Positions 10,436 through 21,399 of a DNA stretch of 64,000 nucleotides are shown in pieces. A program made the translations under genes and the position numbers. This stretch comes from Asparagopsis taxiformis (lineage: Eukaryota > Rhodophyta > Florideophyceae > Bonnemaisoniales > Bonnemaisoniaceae), in contig JALQPE010001860.1 of NCBI GenBank assembly GCA_030407315.1, positions 248,001 to 312,000 of the forward strand. The letters run 5' to 3'. The notes under the pieces were generated by a model. It made no database searches, was not told where the DNA came from, and saw only the letters and a list, made by a program, of their open reading frames with translations. Every line of letters begins with the position of its first letter. Within the stretch, counting starts at the first letter, position 1.

Positions 10436-11893
10436 ATGGAGCATTCTAATGATAATGAAGCGGAAGACAAACAAGTTGAAAACACTTCATCCCAGGCGCG
10501 TCCTGAGGCTACAAAAGCTGTCATCGTTCTCCTCGATTCCATGCTTGCTCATCAAAACGACGAAAGTGTACAGCTCAAAGCAATTCTATCCCTCTTGCGC
10601 ATGAGTCTCAATGATGCTGAACGAAAACTGGTCGGAGATAGCGGTTGTATACAGCCCGTTATCGCCGACCTTACCCTCTTTCCTAGAAACAAACATATAC
10701 TCTACAATGGCTGCAAATTGCTTGCAAACGTCGCTTTCAATTGTGATGACAACAAAAACCGCATCCGTCAATGTAATGGAATTGATGTCATTGTAAACGT
10801 TATGAAAGAGGAGCCAAATAATGAAGAGCTTCACATTCATGCAAGTCTTGTTTTACGGAATGCAACACATGGATGTCGAAAGAATCAATTGCGGGCACGC
10901 GTCATTGGTGCAATTGACGTACTGAGTGATACTCTGAAGCGATTTCCGTGTAATAAGAAGATCCAAACTAACACAATATCAGCTGTTGGAAATATAGCTT
11001 GTGCAAGCATGGACTGTCAGATGCGAATTCGCGAATCGGAATGTATAGAGTCTGTTCTTTTTGCCATGAGTCAGCATGCCAGCTCCAGCACCGTTCAAAA
11101 CCATTCTATGGTTGCTATACGGAATATATGCAATGATAATGAAAAGAATCAGCAGAGAGTTGGGGAGAAAGGCGGTGTGAAACTGATTGCTGCTGCAATG
11201 AATTCGTTTCGTGACGACTGGGAACTTTTGGTGATAGCGAGTGAAGCTGTGAGAGTGCTTTGTTTAGATGGAAAGAATAGAGAGACTGTTGGAGAGGTTG
11301 AAATTATCTCTCCTCTGGTCAAGTCGCTAGGGGATACTCTGGAGAGGTCGCAAAACATGAGCGACTTTGTATCAGTGCTCAAGGCACTGTCAAATGCAGT
11401 GTTCAGCCCTGCATCGAATCGAGAGCAGTTAATATCTGAACATGGAGTAGAGGCAGTTATGGAATGTATTCAGAAAAGGAAAAGCAATCTGGAGGTTGTC
11501 GAAGGCGGTCTCCGAGTGTTTAGAAATGTGGTGGATGATGGTGGAGATAGATGCAAATGTTTGGGGAATTCAAAGGTATTTTCTTTCGCAGTTGAGGTGA
11601 TGCTGGCTGATAGGCGTAACAGTGGTATCTGTGAACATGCTCTGGCGCTTCTTCTACGAGCGGCTGTGCTACCCTACGATGAAAACTGGATCGGCATGGA
11701 AGCCGGAAAGCTGAAAGAAATTGTACAGGAGCAACTAGAAATTCATGACTCTACTATTGCAATTCAAAAGATCGGCCAAAAGCTTTTGCGTTCGTTCTGG
11801 ACAGAGAGCGAAGTGACTTCCTCTCCACGGCTCGGCAAGTTGAAATCAAAAGACGTCTTCAGCATGATAAGGAGACTTGGCTCGCACTCGTAA
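10436..11893 (+). CDS. Armadillo-repeat protein
   Basis: A single exon of 485 residues. After a polar, acidic N-terminus (about 25 residues) the protein is a string of helical repeats of roughly 42 residues. Repeat signatures can be read as NGCKLLANVAFNCDDNKNRI, NTISAVGNIACASMDCQMRI and HSMVAIRNICNDNEKNQQRV, which is the armadillo pattern (hydrophobic helix, then Asn/Asp-rich turn). Such folds bind extended peptides. No enzymatic motif, signal peptide or membrane segment is present. The C-terminal 40 residues are basic. Specific identity is unknown; an ARMC6- or vacuolar Vac8-like protein would look similar. Confidence 0.75.
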   Translation: MEHSNDNEAEDKQVENTSSQARPEATKAVIVLLDSMLAHQNDESVQLKAILSLLRMSLNDAERKLVGDSGCIQPVIADLTLFPRNKHILYNGCKLLANVAFNCDDNKNRIRQCNGIDVIVNVMKEEPNNEELHIHASLVLRNATHGCRKNQLRARVIGAIDVLSDTLKRFPCNKKIQTNTISAVGNIACASMDCQMRIRESECIESVLFAMSQHASSSTVQNHSMVAIRNICNDNEKNQQRVGEKGGVKLIAAAMNSFRDDWELLVIASEAVRVLCLDGKNRETVGEVEIISPLVKSLGDTLERSQNMSDFVSVLKALSNAVFSPASNREQLISEHGVEAVMECIQKRKSNLEVVEGGLRVFRNVVDDGGDRCKCLGNSKVFSFAVEVMLADRRNSGICEHALALLLRAAVLPYDENWIGMEAGKLKEIVQEQLEIHDSTIAIQKIGQKLLRSFWTESEVTSSPRLGKLKSKDVFSMIRRLGSHS

Positions 11894-12289
11894 GATGCGA
11901 ATCTCAAGCTGATCGTTTAGACGCAAGAATGAGATACGTTTGACCACGAGAGTGACAACCACACTAATTTCATTGTCCAATCACGTGGCTTTCGTCGTGC
12001 TTCGGAAAAATTTTGATGTAAACTGCTGTAAGCACTAGACTACCAATAGACGGCGTGCACTTGTCCACGATCAGCCGACAGGCAGTGCGCGATGAAATGA
12101 TTGCAAATGAATGATCAATTCGCTGCGATCGCGCAGCGCATCCGACATACGCTTAGTAGCCGCGCATTGGATCGTTTCATCTCAAAACTCATAAGCTCTC
12201 GTCGCGATCCACTTGCGCCCACTGTTCCCACCAGCTTTCCCCCCGTACCACGTCGTGTCCTTGCCAATCTTCCTCACCAACAGTCCGAA
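11894..12289. other. Intergenic region / ATP synthase 5' region
   Basis: This holds the 3' end of the ARM-repeat transcript and the promoter of ATP synthase alpha. The reading frame of ATP synthase alpha stays open back to 12101, with an ATG at 12107, so part may be translated. No other gene is seen. Confidence 0.4.
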
Positions 12290-13936
12290 ATGATGCGCGG
12301 TATGCTGACCGGCGTGCGCGCCGTAGCGCGAGCAAGCGGGCTCGCAGTCCGCGCCCGATCCGCGCCCATTGCCTCCCTCCGTACATCCGCCCCCGTCCAG
12401 GCCGCCCTCGATCCCGCAGAGCTGTCCTCCATTATTGAGGATCGCATCGTCAACTACCAGCAAAAGGTCGACCTCGACGAAGTCGGTCGTGTGCTTTCCA
12501 TCGGTGATGGTATTGCGCGTGTCTACGGTCTCAACAACTGTAAAGCAGGAGAAATGGTTGAGTTTGAGTCGGGTCTCAAGGGAATGGCTCTCAATCTTGA
12601 AGTTGGCAACTGCGGTATTGTGGTCTTCGGAAACGATCGTGAGATCTCGGAAGGTCAGACCTGCAAGCGTACAGGTGCCATTGTTGATGTCCCCGTCGGA
12701 GAGGGCATGCTCGGTCGCGTGGTTGACGCCCTGGGTAACCCGATCGATGGAAAGGGCCCCATTACTAATGTCACCCGTGAGCGTGTAGAAGTCAAGGCTC
12801 CAGGTATCATGCCGCGAATGGGTGTCCATGAGCCCATGCAGACCGGCCTCAAGGCCGTCGATGCCCTCGTCCCTATTGGTCGTGGACAGCGTGAACTTAT
12901 CATTGGTGATCGTCAGACTGGAAAGACCGCTGTCGCTCTTGATACTATTCTCAACCAGAAGGTCAACTTTGATGCTGGAGAAGTCGACAAGCAGCTCTAC
13001 TGTGTATATGTTGCTGTCGGTCAGAAGCGTTCGACTGTCGCCCAGCTCGCAAAGACTCTTGAGGAGGCTGGTGCCCTCAAATATTCAATTATTGTTGCTG
13101 CCACCGCTTCCGATGCCGCCCCGCTTCAGTTCTTGGCACCTTATGCCGGTTGTGCCATTGGCGAATACTTCCGTGACAATGGCAAGCATGCTCTCATCAT
13201 CTATGATGATCTCTCCAAACAGGCTGTTGCCTACCGTCAGATGTCTCTACTTCTTCGTCGTCCTCCGGGTCGTGAAGCCTACCCAGGAGATATTTTCTAC
13301 CTCCATTCCCGTTTGTTGGAGCGTGCCGCCAAGATGAACAAGGATGTCGGCGGTGGCTCTCTCACCGCACTTCCCATTATTGAGACGCAGGCTGGTGATG
13401 TGTCAGCGTACGTCCCGACAAACGTTATTTCCATTACCGACGGACAGGTCTTCCTGGAAACCGAGCTCTTCTACAAGGGCCAGCGCCCCGCCATTAATGT
13501 CGGTCTCTCCGTATCTCGTGTCGGATCCGCCGCTCAGATGAAGGCCATGAAGCAAGTGGCAGGTTCCATGAAGCTCGAACTTGCGCAGCACAGAGAGGTC
13601 GCCGCCTTTGCACAGTTTGGATCCGATCTCGATGCCTCCACGCAGCAGATGCTTAACCGTGGTGACCGCCTCAATGAACTCCTGAAGCAGGATCAGTTTG
13701 TTCCCATGCCACCAGAGGAACAGGTCGTCACATTGTACGCCGGTGTCAGAGGCTTCTTGGACAAGATGCCTGTTTCCAAGATCAAGCATTTCGAGACTGC
13801 TTACCTCAAGCACATGCGCGCAAATCACGCTGCTCTTCTGAGCACTATTAGGAAGGAAGGAAGCGTTTCAGATAGCACAGATGCTGCTTTGAAGGATGCT
13901 CTCACTTCTTTCTTATCAACTTTTGCTACAGAGTGA
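12290..13936 (+). CDS. ATP1: ATP synthase F1 subunit alpha, mitochondrial
   Basis: The regulatory nucleotide-binding subunit of the catalytic head of mitochondrial ATP synthase. From the ATG at 12290 the product is 548 residues, starting with an Arg-rich, Ala-rich amphipathic presequence ([20 protein letters not shown]) and then the conserved core: [13 protein letters not shown], the P-loop [28 protein letters not shown] and [20 protein letters not shown]. The frame is open upstream to an ATG at 12107, which would add 61 residues; the classic presequence favours 12290. Codon choice is strongly biased, as expected for high expression. Its stop is about 300 bases from the convergent stop of glucan water dikinase. 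Confidence 0.97.
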   Translation: MMRGMLTGVRAVARASGLAVRARSAPIASLRTSAPVQAALDPAELSSIIEDRIVNYQQKVDLDEVGRVLSIGDGIARVYGLNNCKAGEMVEFESGLKGMALNLEVGNCGIVVFGNDREISEGQTCKRTGAIVDVPVGEGMLGRVVDALGNPIDGKGPITNVTRERVEVKAPGIMPRMGVHEPMQTGLKAVDALVPIGRGQRELIIGDRQTGKTAVALDTILNQKVNFDAGEVDKQLYCVYVAVGQKRSTVAQLAKTLEEAGALKYSIIVAATASDAAPLQFLAPYAGCAIGEYFRDNGKHALIIYDDLSKQAVAYRQMSLLLRRPPGREAYPGDIFYLHSRLLERAAKMNKDVGGGSLTALPIIETQAGDVSAYVPTNVISITDGQVFLETELFYKGQRPAINVGLSVSRVGSAAQMKAMKQVAGSMKLELAQHREVAAFAQFGSDLDASTQQMLNRGDRLNELLKQDQFVPMPPEEQVVTLYAGVRGFLDKMPVSKIKHFETAYLKHMRANHAALLSTIRKEGSVSDSTDAALKDALTSFLSTFATE

Positions 13937-14239
13937 CTCAACTGAGGATGTCCTAATAGGGCTGGTATTCTAACATGGGAGTACCCAGTAGTTTCACTAG
14001 CAACGCGCTTACTGGCGACATGAGGAGAAGAATGGTATCAGGAGTCTCAGTTCTGTGTAACTCTCCAGTAAAACACTTTTTGAACTAAGTACTAATTGAT
14101 GCATGTAGTAGAAGCTTAAACCTCAGCACATCACTCGTACTTCTCGAATTTGTTTGTAAGGAGATGGCACGTCCAGGGTACTCAGATATGACCTGTCGTT
14201 TAATGTTTCTACTCTTGTTGCAAAGTATGGTACTAAACA
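13937..14239. other. Convergent intergenic region
   Basis: Only the 3' ends of ATP synthase alpha (plus) and glucan water dikinase (minus) meet here. Nothing else is seen. Confidence 0.5.
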
Positions 14240-17200
14240 TTACACCTGCGGCCTGGACTGCACTATGTAAAACTCGCCATCCTTGAAACACCCCTCAATG
14301 TCCTGGGCTACGCCTCCCATCATCTCTTCAACTTCAACTCCAATCTTTGCGATACCTCGCATCAAATAGGTACAAAAAGCATCATCCGTCATCAGCCTTT
14401 CCTTTGAGTAGTCAATATCGGCAGCTTCATTTTCAGAGATCGGAATTGAATCATGAAGACCAGCACCAGCAAAGCCATCTAGGTCTTCAGCATTACTATC
14501 TGAACGGAATATATATTCCCCACCAAAGAGCGCAATAGCCTTGCTCGGATAACTTCTCACAATCGGCGTAACTGTATCCAAGTCCTGGTCCTTCCGGACG
14601 GTGAAACCAAGTGCTTGTCCAGGAGCGTTACCAACGAGGGTCTCTCCAAGTCCAACAACGGCCTCTGCGTAAATTTCGTTCGAGTCATTTGTTAGCGGAT
14701 TGGTTGTGTGAATCACAAATGCATAGTCGGCTTCAATAATTTTCTGACAAAGAACAGCCATATTCACATCTTCGACATTCAACTTCAATTTCTGTCTGGC
14801 AAGATGGGCGCGCTCATTCCACACTGATGCCCAGACTCCTTTTACAGCAACCCATGCTCCAGGGAGTGCCTTATCAATTTTCTCGCAACCCAGATCATCT
14901 AGAACTCCTCGAAGGGCTTCCTTCAAACCTTCTGGCGATTCGAGACTACTAATAACTTCACGGATCTTTGGACAAAGGCTGACATCTCCCGGACGAGTCT
15001 TACTGATTTCTTCAACTAGGCGCTCATACTCATCCCGAAGATCCGCGTTGGTGTCGAAGTTCATCGCCTTTCTCATAGCACCGTATGGAATTGCCACAGA
15101 TACTGGAGTTTTGATCCATTCTGGGAGCCCCAATGCCACGAGCCGTTGAAGATTCAATGACTTGGAACCAACAAGTTCCTGGTTGAATGCGGACGGACGT
15201 ATCGCCCAAGGGGCAGCCGTTTGACGATCACAGATTGCCTGTTTCTTCTTCCCCAGAATTTCTAACGAATTTGCGCTCAGCTCTCTAGGAATATGTGCCT
15301 TGGAATGAGTCATGAACTTGGAATTAGGGTTGAAAAGCCCTCCTGGCGGCGTTTGCACACCACTCGGAGGAGTAACTAGTCCGAAAGATTTGACGCGCTT
15401 CATGACTGGTTGCACACCCACGCTCGGTGACATGCGTCCAGATTCATCTACAATTTCGACGCGAAAGTCATCTCCTGTGAGTTTGGCCTTGACAATGCAA
15501 CCATGCAGGCCGCGAAGTTCATTAAGCTTCTCCTCATCGAGGCATGCGATAAGGCCGTGCTCTTCATTTCGAGCACGAACTGATACATGGGAAAGCACAT
15601 CGACTGTGGAACCGATGACGACATATGCTGTATTATCTGGGACATCCTCATCTCCATCACAGTAGTTGGCAATCACGACTGTATTGCGCTTGAATTTGGC
15701 TCCGACAGATTCTCTGAGTTTGTTGAAAACAACCACAGGCCCTTTGATCTCCTTCTCCAATGGTGATATCACTGAGAAGGGACCGAGTTCTGCTACTCTC
15801 CTCACGGCAGGATCTGCTTTCCGGAGAAGGTGCGACAAAGAAAACGCTGGTCCTCCACGCACGGCCTCTTCAATGAAAGTAGAAATTATAGGCTTGGCAG
15901 CACCAAATGCGATTCCGAGACATTTGGAAAGTGGTCCCAACTTGGAAGCGTATCGGTCGATAATGTCCGTTAGGGCGTTTCTCATTATGGTCATACCAGC
16001 AGCTGCTCTTAAACCAACATCATGCGATTCACCCTGTCTTCCAAGCCTTTCGATGACTGAATTAATATCATGTACTGCGCGATCTAGCTCACCTGCAGTG
16101 TGCAAACCTGCTTCGGAACACTTCAATGCAGTCGCAGCAGCCCGAATCCCAGTCAAGTGTGACCAAAGAGTTCCATCATGTCCATGCCCTTCAGTAGCCT
16201 CAAGAAGTCGTCTGGCCTCAGACTCGATAGCCAAATCTAGGAAAATCAAATCACGACGTTGTTCATCATTGAGCCAGTCTGCCGAGATAATTTGGTCGCA
16301 GACTCCAGTTCTGGCATGTGCCACAGAGCGCAAGATATCCGTGAGAGATGCTTCTGATGAACGAGCATACATGAATCCATTGACTTTGTCTCGGACATCT
16401 GCTTCCATATATCCTTGACAACGATCCACAGTTGAATTCAGATCTGTACCAAGATGAACTTGCTTCAGGAGGCCACCGTAGCGGCTAAGCTCATGAAGCA
16501 TTGTGTCCTTAATGTGACCTGGAAAGTCAGGTTCAACAGTGATCGGCTGTTCATACGAAGCCATGCGCTCCTTTGTAAGTCCGTTGGATGTAATGACATG
16601 CCAATAGGCACCTAGGTCACCGTTCCCATGCCAGAACGCGAGGAGAGCATCACAGATGATGACATCATCAGGGCTTGTGTTGTTATGCAGCTTTTGATGC
16701 CATTGTTCCATCATAGAACCGTGTCCCCAACCCCTATTATGACGCAGAATGACAAGAATATCATCTCGAATACGCTGACCAAGATCACCAGAACCTCCTC
16801 TCCCAACGCAAGACATAGCGAGACGTGCCAACCAGCGTATTTCCGGAACGTGTCTGAACTTATTGGCCAGAAGTGTCACCAGAGAAAGCTGTGACCAGCT
16901 CAGATGTCTTGGTTGGGTATTATAACGTCTTTGCCAATCAAGAACTCGGATCTGGGAATATCTCATCCATACATACAAAGCTCCCCAGGAGTCTTCATCG
17001 GTCCCAATAACACTTTCAATAAGATGCTTTGCATGTCCATACCGATGCATAAGAGTCCAAGAACCATACTCCATCTCGCGGTCTATAACGCCCTCAAGCA
17101 TTGATTTGCACGTGTCGGACACATTCTTATCAGGAGAAAGACCTGGAAGCGGAGGCGGTGGAATGACAGGGACATAAATGTCACCTCCTTTTGCACCTTG

Positions 17201-18241
17201 AACCCATATGAGATGATTAGGAGCGCTTGGGGCGTGGATGACTGCATAGACCCCAATGACATCATCTGGTAGATTTTTGATGAATGCCGTGCGTACTCCA
17301 CTATTACCTAGCGGGGCAAGCTTAGTCTGTACGGCTTTTCCATCATCCATGGCGTATGTCTCAGGCGGCCAAGCTGTTTCATCTGGTGCTATCCAGGCAG
17401 AGTTACGACTCTTTTTAACACCCCAATGCAAAACGATATCGGAGCCCTCCATGGCTAGTGTAGAGACAACGAGGATTTGGGTAGCACTCGCTTTTTGCTG
17501 TTCATCATCGCTAGATTTAGGGGAGAAAACGCGAATGCTGAGCGTTCCAAAGTCATAACTGTCATCCCTGGACTGGAATAGACTGAACTCAGAAGTATCA
17601 AAAGCTGTTGCGATATAATCCTGAGCTTCCTTCTCTCTGGCATTTTTCATTTCAGTTTCCTTCTTCTTCAACAGCTCCTTCTCGGCACGCAGTTTCTGCT
17701 GACGTAGCTCCTCCTCATTCTTCCGCTTGATTTCATTCGCCTTGGCCTCCTCCTGCACCTTGACCCTTCGCAGGACTTCAGAGCGACTGAGAGCTGGAAC
17801 AAGATCTACATAGAAGCTTCCTCCGTCGGTTCTTTTAAACCACTGGCAGCGCCACTGCGCCTGTTGCGGGATAAAGACGAGGAAAACCACGCCTGCTGGA
17901 GCGTGATGTTCTAAAATATCCCACTGCAGAACACCGTTATCGTCAAAGCAATTCTGCAACGATGGCTCGCCATGGCGCGGATCTGTATCAGGGGGCCAGA
18001 TGTTCTCCGCAGGCCGGATGTATACTGATTTATCATCTGTGTCCTGTAGAACCACGCCCCAGTGCAGGGTTAGAGGTTCTCCAACGGCTTGGACGGGCTG
18101 GCCTGTTCGCTCAAAACGCAGGTTGATTTGTGGGGAGTCTTGTTTTCGAGTGACAGTTACGGAGAGGTTGAGCGGATGGGAGACGATGGTGATTTCATGT
18201 TTGTAGTCTGCGGTTGCTGGCGGGGTTGTTACGGCACCCAT
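14240..18241 (-). CDS. GWD: Alpha-glucan water dikinase
   Basis: GWD transfers the beta phosphate of ATP to C6 of glucosyl units in starch, opening the granule for breakdown. The single exon encodes 1333 residues, close to the about 1400 of plant GWD1. Two N-terminal starch-binding (CBM45-type) modules can be seen, each with an LHWGV motif and a later Trp-rich strand (QWRCQWFKRTDGG; LIWVQGAKGG). They are linked by a Lys/Glu coiled coil at about residues 160-215. The phosphohistidine segment DVLSHVSVRARN is near residue 884, and the ATP-grasp nucleotide domain ends the protein with YIVQSRPQV. The N-terminus (MGAVTTPPATADYKHEIT) goes straight into the first module, so no transit peptide is visible, pointing to cytosolic starch. 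Confidence 0.95.
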   Translation of the reverse strand: MGAVTTPPATADYKHEITIVSHPLNLSVTVTRKQDSPQINLRFERTGQPVQAVGEPLTLHWGVVLQDTDDKSVYIRPAENIWPPDTDPRHGEPSLQNCFDDNGVLQWDILEHHAPAGVVFLVFIPQQAQWRCQWFKRTDGGSFYVDLVPALSRSEVLRRVKVQEEAKANEIKRKNEEELRQQKLRAEKELLKKKETEMKNAREKEAQDYIATAFDTSEFSLFQSRDDSYDFGTLSIRVFSPKSSDDEQQKASATQILVVSTLAMEGSDIVLHWGVKKSRNSAWIAPDETAWPPETYAMDDGKAVQTKLAPLGNSGVRTAFIKNLPDDVIGVYAVIHAPSAPNHLIWVQGAKGGDIYVPVIPPPPLPGLSPDKNVSDTCKSMLEGVIDREMEYGSWTLMHRYGHAKHLIESVIGTDEDSWGALYVWMRYSQIRVLDWQRRYNTQPRHLSWSQLSLVTLLANKFRHVPEIRWLARLAMSCVGRGGSGDLGQRIRDDILVILRHNRGWGHGSMMEQWHQKLHNNTSPDDVIICDALLAFWHGNGDLGAYWHVITSNGLTKERMASYEQPITVEPDFPGHIKDTMLHELSRYGGLLKQVHLGTDLNSTVDRCQGYMEADVRDKVNGFMYARSSEASLTDILRSVAHARTGVCDQIISADWLNDEQRRDLIFLDLAIESEARRLLEATEGHGHDGTLWSHLTGIRAAATALKCSEAGLHTAGELDRAVHDINSVIERLGRQGESHDVGLRAAAGMTIMRNALTDIIDRYASKLGPLSKCLGIAFGAAKPIISTFIEEAVRGGPAFSLSHLLRKADPAVRRVAELGPFSVISPLEKEIKGPVVVFNKLRESVGAKFKRNTVVIANYCDGDEDVPDNTAYVVIGSTVDVLSHVSVRARNEEHGLIACLDEEKLNELRGLHGCIVKAKLTGDDFRVEIVDESGRMSPSVGVQPVMKRVKSFGLVTPPSGVQTPPGGLFNPNSKFMTHSKAHIPRELSANSLEILGKKKQAICDRQTAAPWAIRPSAFNQELVGSKSLNLQRLVALGLPEWIKTPVSVAIPYGAMRKAMNFDTNADLRDEYERLVEEISKTRPGDVSLCPKIREVISSLESPEGLKEALRGVLDDLGCEKIDKALPGAWVAVKGVWASVWNERAHLARQKLKLNVEDVNMAVLCQKIIEADYAFVIHTTNPLTNDSNEIYAEAVVGLGETLVGNAPGQALGFTVRKDQDLDTVTPIVRSYPSKAIALFGGEYIFRSDSNAEDLDGFAGAGLHDSIPISENEAADIDYSKERLMTDDAFCTYLMRGIAKIGVEVEEMMGGVAQDIEGCFKDGEFYIVQSRPQV

Positions 18242-18646
18242 TTTTGATGGGTGGGTTGCGTGTGCAGGTGTGGTATCTAGGGGAAAGGGGTTTTAGAAAG
18301 AAATGTAGGTGGAAAGGGATACTCTGTTAGGTTGCAGGTGTGTAGCTCGAAATGGCAGAGGAATTTGTGGCTGTATGGAGCAGATGTGAGGAAACGCCTC
18401 CATAGATTTCGTACTGGGATTGGATGGATGGCGTTGATTCGGTTATATCTACGAGTAGAATTGCAGCTATAAACTGGCGTTTGCGTGAACCAACATCTTC
18501 TCATACATGTATCGAAGCTGAGATATTTTATTGGCCCAGTAGCCTAATGCTCTACGTTATTTCCTATTTTAAAATACATCAATAAATTGCATATTTTTTA
18601 AAGATGCTCACCTGTATAACTCTTTGCGGGCAAACCGACATTGCTC

Positions 18647-19195
18647 TCAGTCCTCAATGGGTTGCAAACTCTCCCACCATGGCGTAGCATAGCTTACAAG
18701 TGTGACACTGCGTGCTGGATACCTCGGATTCGGGTCTTCCTCGCTTGGAATAGTGGCCCATGCAATAGAAGTTCCCTGGTTATGGCAGTCCTGATATCCC
18801 TTGAACCACAGCGTCTCACCAACTTCATCTGGCATTCTGATCCTCAAATTGAACAGCTGATAGAAACCATCCGGCAAAAATCCAATGTAAGTTACAGAAC
18901 TGACATACTCATCCGCAAAACCATGTCCAGTATCAATCGGTGGATCGGCAGTCTTCTTGTGAATGTACACCCTCCAATTGGCAATCTGCTCAACAGTCAC
19001 CCTTGGCAAACGTGGTGGAAGCTCGACGGTGAAATTGGTCGTACCAATTGTATCATCACCACAATCATGCCCCACTCGCAGTGTGACGATCACGTTCATC
19101 CCTGCTGTAGCTTTCTCCGGCGACAGACCCATGTGTGCGCTGATATGCGTGGCGCACAATGCTAGCAAGAAAATCGTAAGTGTCTTGTTCATCAT
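18647..19195 (-). CDS. Secreted YcnI/DUF1775-like protein, possible copper binder
   Basis: A 182-residue protein with a clear signal peptide (MMNKTLTIFLLALCATHISA) whose predicted cleavage leaves His as the first residue, HMGLSPEKATAGMNVIVTLR. That opening, together with VELPPRLPRVTVEQIANWRV and a Trp in SIAWATIP, follows the bacterial YcnI (DUF1775) layout, in which an N-terminal His, an acidic residue and a Trp bind Cu(II). It contains no membrane anchor beyond the signal. A TATA-like sequence (tataaat, minus strand) lies about 90 bases upstream. YcnI-like proteins are mainly bacterial, so transfer is possible. The family call rests on motif resemblance; copper binding is inferred. Confidence 0.7.
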   Translation of the reverse strand: MMNKTLTIFLLALCATHISAHMGLSPEKATAGMNVIVTLRVGHDCGDDTIGTTNFTVELPPRLPRVTVEQIANWRVYIHKKTADPPIDTGHGFADEYVSSVTYIGFLPDGFYQLFNLRIRMPDEVGETLWFKGYQDCHNQGTSIAWATIPSEEDPNPRYPARSVTLVSYATPWWESLQPIED

Positions 19196-20333
19196 TGATG
19201 TTCTCTGATCTTGGGCGCGGGTGATGGCGGGTGATGGCAGGTGAGGAGATTCATCGCGATTGAATCGGCTGACGCGCGCACATTTATATAGTGTTTTATC
19301 GGGAGCAAAAGGTGGGTTCCGCGTTACATGGCCAGGGTTCGAAGATTTCGGAACCTTCCCGATGCAAGATCAAAAGCATATGTGTGTTGGGGTGTCGATA
19401 TTTCATTCCAATTCAATGCGGGCGTGGCGGCAGAACTGTTGTTTCATTTGTGAAGTGTGACCGCCAAAATGTGGTACGATTCGTCTTGAAAGTGACGTGT
19501 TTATGTGGATCGCTGTACAAGCACCAAAACACTGCGTCATACATATTGCGCATATCTCACTTTTGAACATTACAAGTGTTGCGCGTCTGGTGCTCACGTT
19601 TTTGTATTCATCGACGAGGTGAAGTAACACGGCGCAGCAAGCAAAGCTCAGCTGAGCTAGTTTCAATGACGCCAGCTGCACTGCACTGCGGTATCGATTC
19701 AACCTCACCGATGACGCATCCCGTTTGTGCCCTTTGGAAAGACGCCTTCGTGTTCGGTCTCCATAACGCTAGGTTCGTGGCGCACAGTTGCTATGTGCGA
19801 TTTGGCGAGTATGGTAACATCGAGTGGAGAGTACGATTCCTTTTAGTTCTGTACTGTAGCAAATAGTGATAATTCTGAATCAGATTCTCGCAGTCCGGTG
19901 TGAGCAACTTTTTTGCGCTGGGATTGTGCTCGCCTTCTCAAATTACGTCAATTTAGGATGCCAGAAATCCGATTCTACGTCTTGTGAGTATATTCATGAG
20001 TTCAATTTGCTCTGTCGCAACTGATTGGGCATTCTCCTATTTTTCAATATTAAATATATCTATTATCCAATAGAAATGCTCACCACAACCAGTTACCCAA
20101 AATAGGAAAACTTCATTGGCTGACGCCTCAAAAACTAAACCAGTGGTCAGAAACCGCTGCAGCAACTCCAACGAAACGGCAAAATCAATCGACCTGCAGC
20201 CACACATGTCTATTCGATCCCCAATCTCCCGTGCCCCGCTTGCACCTTAACCTTATCCGGAACTGAGATCGACCCTCCTCACGACACCTCCAGCATCGAC
20301 GCCAACCCCATCCTTGCATCCAACCACACCAAA
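19196..20333. other. Divergent intergenic region
   Basis: About 1.1 kb between the YcnI-like gene (minus) and ribulose-phosphate epimerase (plus). The minus-strand TATA-like sequence is near 19283-19290, and an AT-rich stretch lies at 20040-20070. Short open frames here have no recognisable content. No gene is seen. Confidence 0.5.
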
Positions 20334-21158
20334 ATGGCACCAACAGGTTTTGTCCCGACCATCGCCACCCTCGGCGCCCAAGCATCGGCCTTCACAGCCT
20401 CAGTGACGACGCGTGCGACAACGCACACGACTTCTGCGCGCCGCGCGGCCCGTATGGCTGTCGACGTCGGCGAGCCCACCAAGGGTGAGGTTGTCGTATC
20501 CCCTTCCATTCTCTCCGCTGATTTCTCAAAGCTCGGTGACGAAGTACGCGCAATTGATGAAGCAGGCTGCGATTGGGTGCATGTAGACGTCATGGATGGT
20601 CGTTTTGTGCCCAACATCACAATTGGCCCGTTGGTGGTACAGGCTTTGAGACCCGTCACTAAGAAGCCGCTCGATGTTCATCTCATGATTGTCGAGCCAG
20701 AGCTTCTCATCCCGGACTTTGTCAAAGCTGGTGCTGATATTATCTCAGTTCATTGTGAGGGTGAGTCAACAATCCATCTTCACAGGACCCTCAATCTCAT
20801 CCGTGACCTCGGTTGCAAGGCAGGTGTTGTTCTTAACCCTGCCACACCCGCTTCCGCTATTGAGTATGTAATCGAGCTCTGCGACGTCATTCTCGTCATG
20901 TCTGTCAACCCCGGATTCGGAGGTCAGGGTTTCATCGAGTCGGTTGTGCCCAAGATTGCCGCCATTAGAAAGATGGCTGATGATCGTGGACTCAACCCGT
21001 GGATTGAAGTTGATGGCGGCATTAAGGGTTCTAATGCTTACAAGGTTGTCGAGGCGGGCGCGAATTCCATTGTTTCTGGGTCCGGTGTTTTCGGTGCCGC
21101 CGACTATGCAACTGCCATCTCTGAGATTCGTGCCGCAAAACAACCAGTAACTGTTTAG
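20334..21158 (+). CDS. RPE: Ribulose-phosphate 3-epimerase, plastid
   Basis: Interconverts ribulose 5-phosphate and xylulose 5-phosphate in the Calvin cycle and the pentose phosphate pathway. The 274-residue product starts with a Ser/Thr/Ala/Arg leader of about 40 residues that looks like a plastid transit peptide, ending around [12 protein letters not shown]. The TIM-barrel core follows: [32 protein letters not shown] (metal-binding His and Asp), [20 protein letters not shown] and EVDGGI with the phosphate-binding SGSGVFG. It is a single exon with strong codon bias. The ATG at 20334 is in good context and is the first in frame. Confidence 0.95.
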   Translation: MAPTGFVPTIATLGAQASAFTASVTTRATTHTTSARRAARMAVDVGEPTKGEVVVSPSILSADFSKLGDEVRAIDEAGCDWVHVDVMDGRFVPNITIGPLVVQALRPVTKKPLDVHLMIVEPELLIPDFVKAGADIISVHCEGESTIHLHRTLNLIRDLGCKAGVVLNPATPASAIEYVIELCDVILVMSVNPGFGGQGFIESVVPKIAAIRKMADDRGLNPWIEVDGGIKGSNAYKVVEAGANSIVSGSGVFGAADYATAISEIRAAKQPVTV

Positions 21159-21399
21159 ATTGACGACGACCAAGCGTGGCTGCCGCTCCCAATATAAAGA
21201 TTTAACAATTTTACCGCCGCTCTTTCAACGTCAGCATTGTAGCAAACCTCAAGTTGTGTTAAAATAGTATACGATTTGATTTTCCAAACGAAATTGTTGC
21301 ACGGCAGCCGCCGCCAAGAGTGCTCAAGTCTTTTCCACTTAGCAATACTTGCAATGCACAAACGACAGCCGCAACGCCACGTGAACTTGACTTGTCAGA

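Noticed and set aside
12101..12289. N-terminal extension of ATP synthase alpha
   Set aside because: The next ATG at 12290 starts a textbook mitochondrial presequence; the extension is likely 5' untranslated, though an ATG at 12107 keeps it possible.
12182..12829. 215-codon minus-strand open frame within ATP synthase alpha
   Set aside because: It is antisense to a strongly biased coding sequence, has no domain and is explained by codon choice on the other strand.
15666..16418. 250-codon plus-strand open frame within glucan water dikinase
   Set aside because: Antisense shadow of the dikinase coding frame.
19337..19360. Possible heat-shock element or tRNA T-arm upstream of the YcnI-like gene
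   Set aside because: The ttc/gaa units have wrong spacing except one pair, and no tRNA arms can be built around it.
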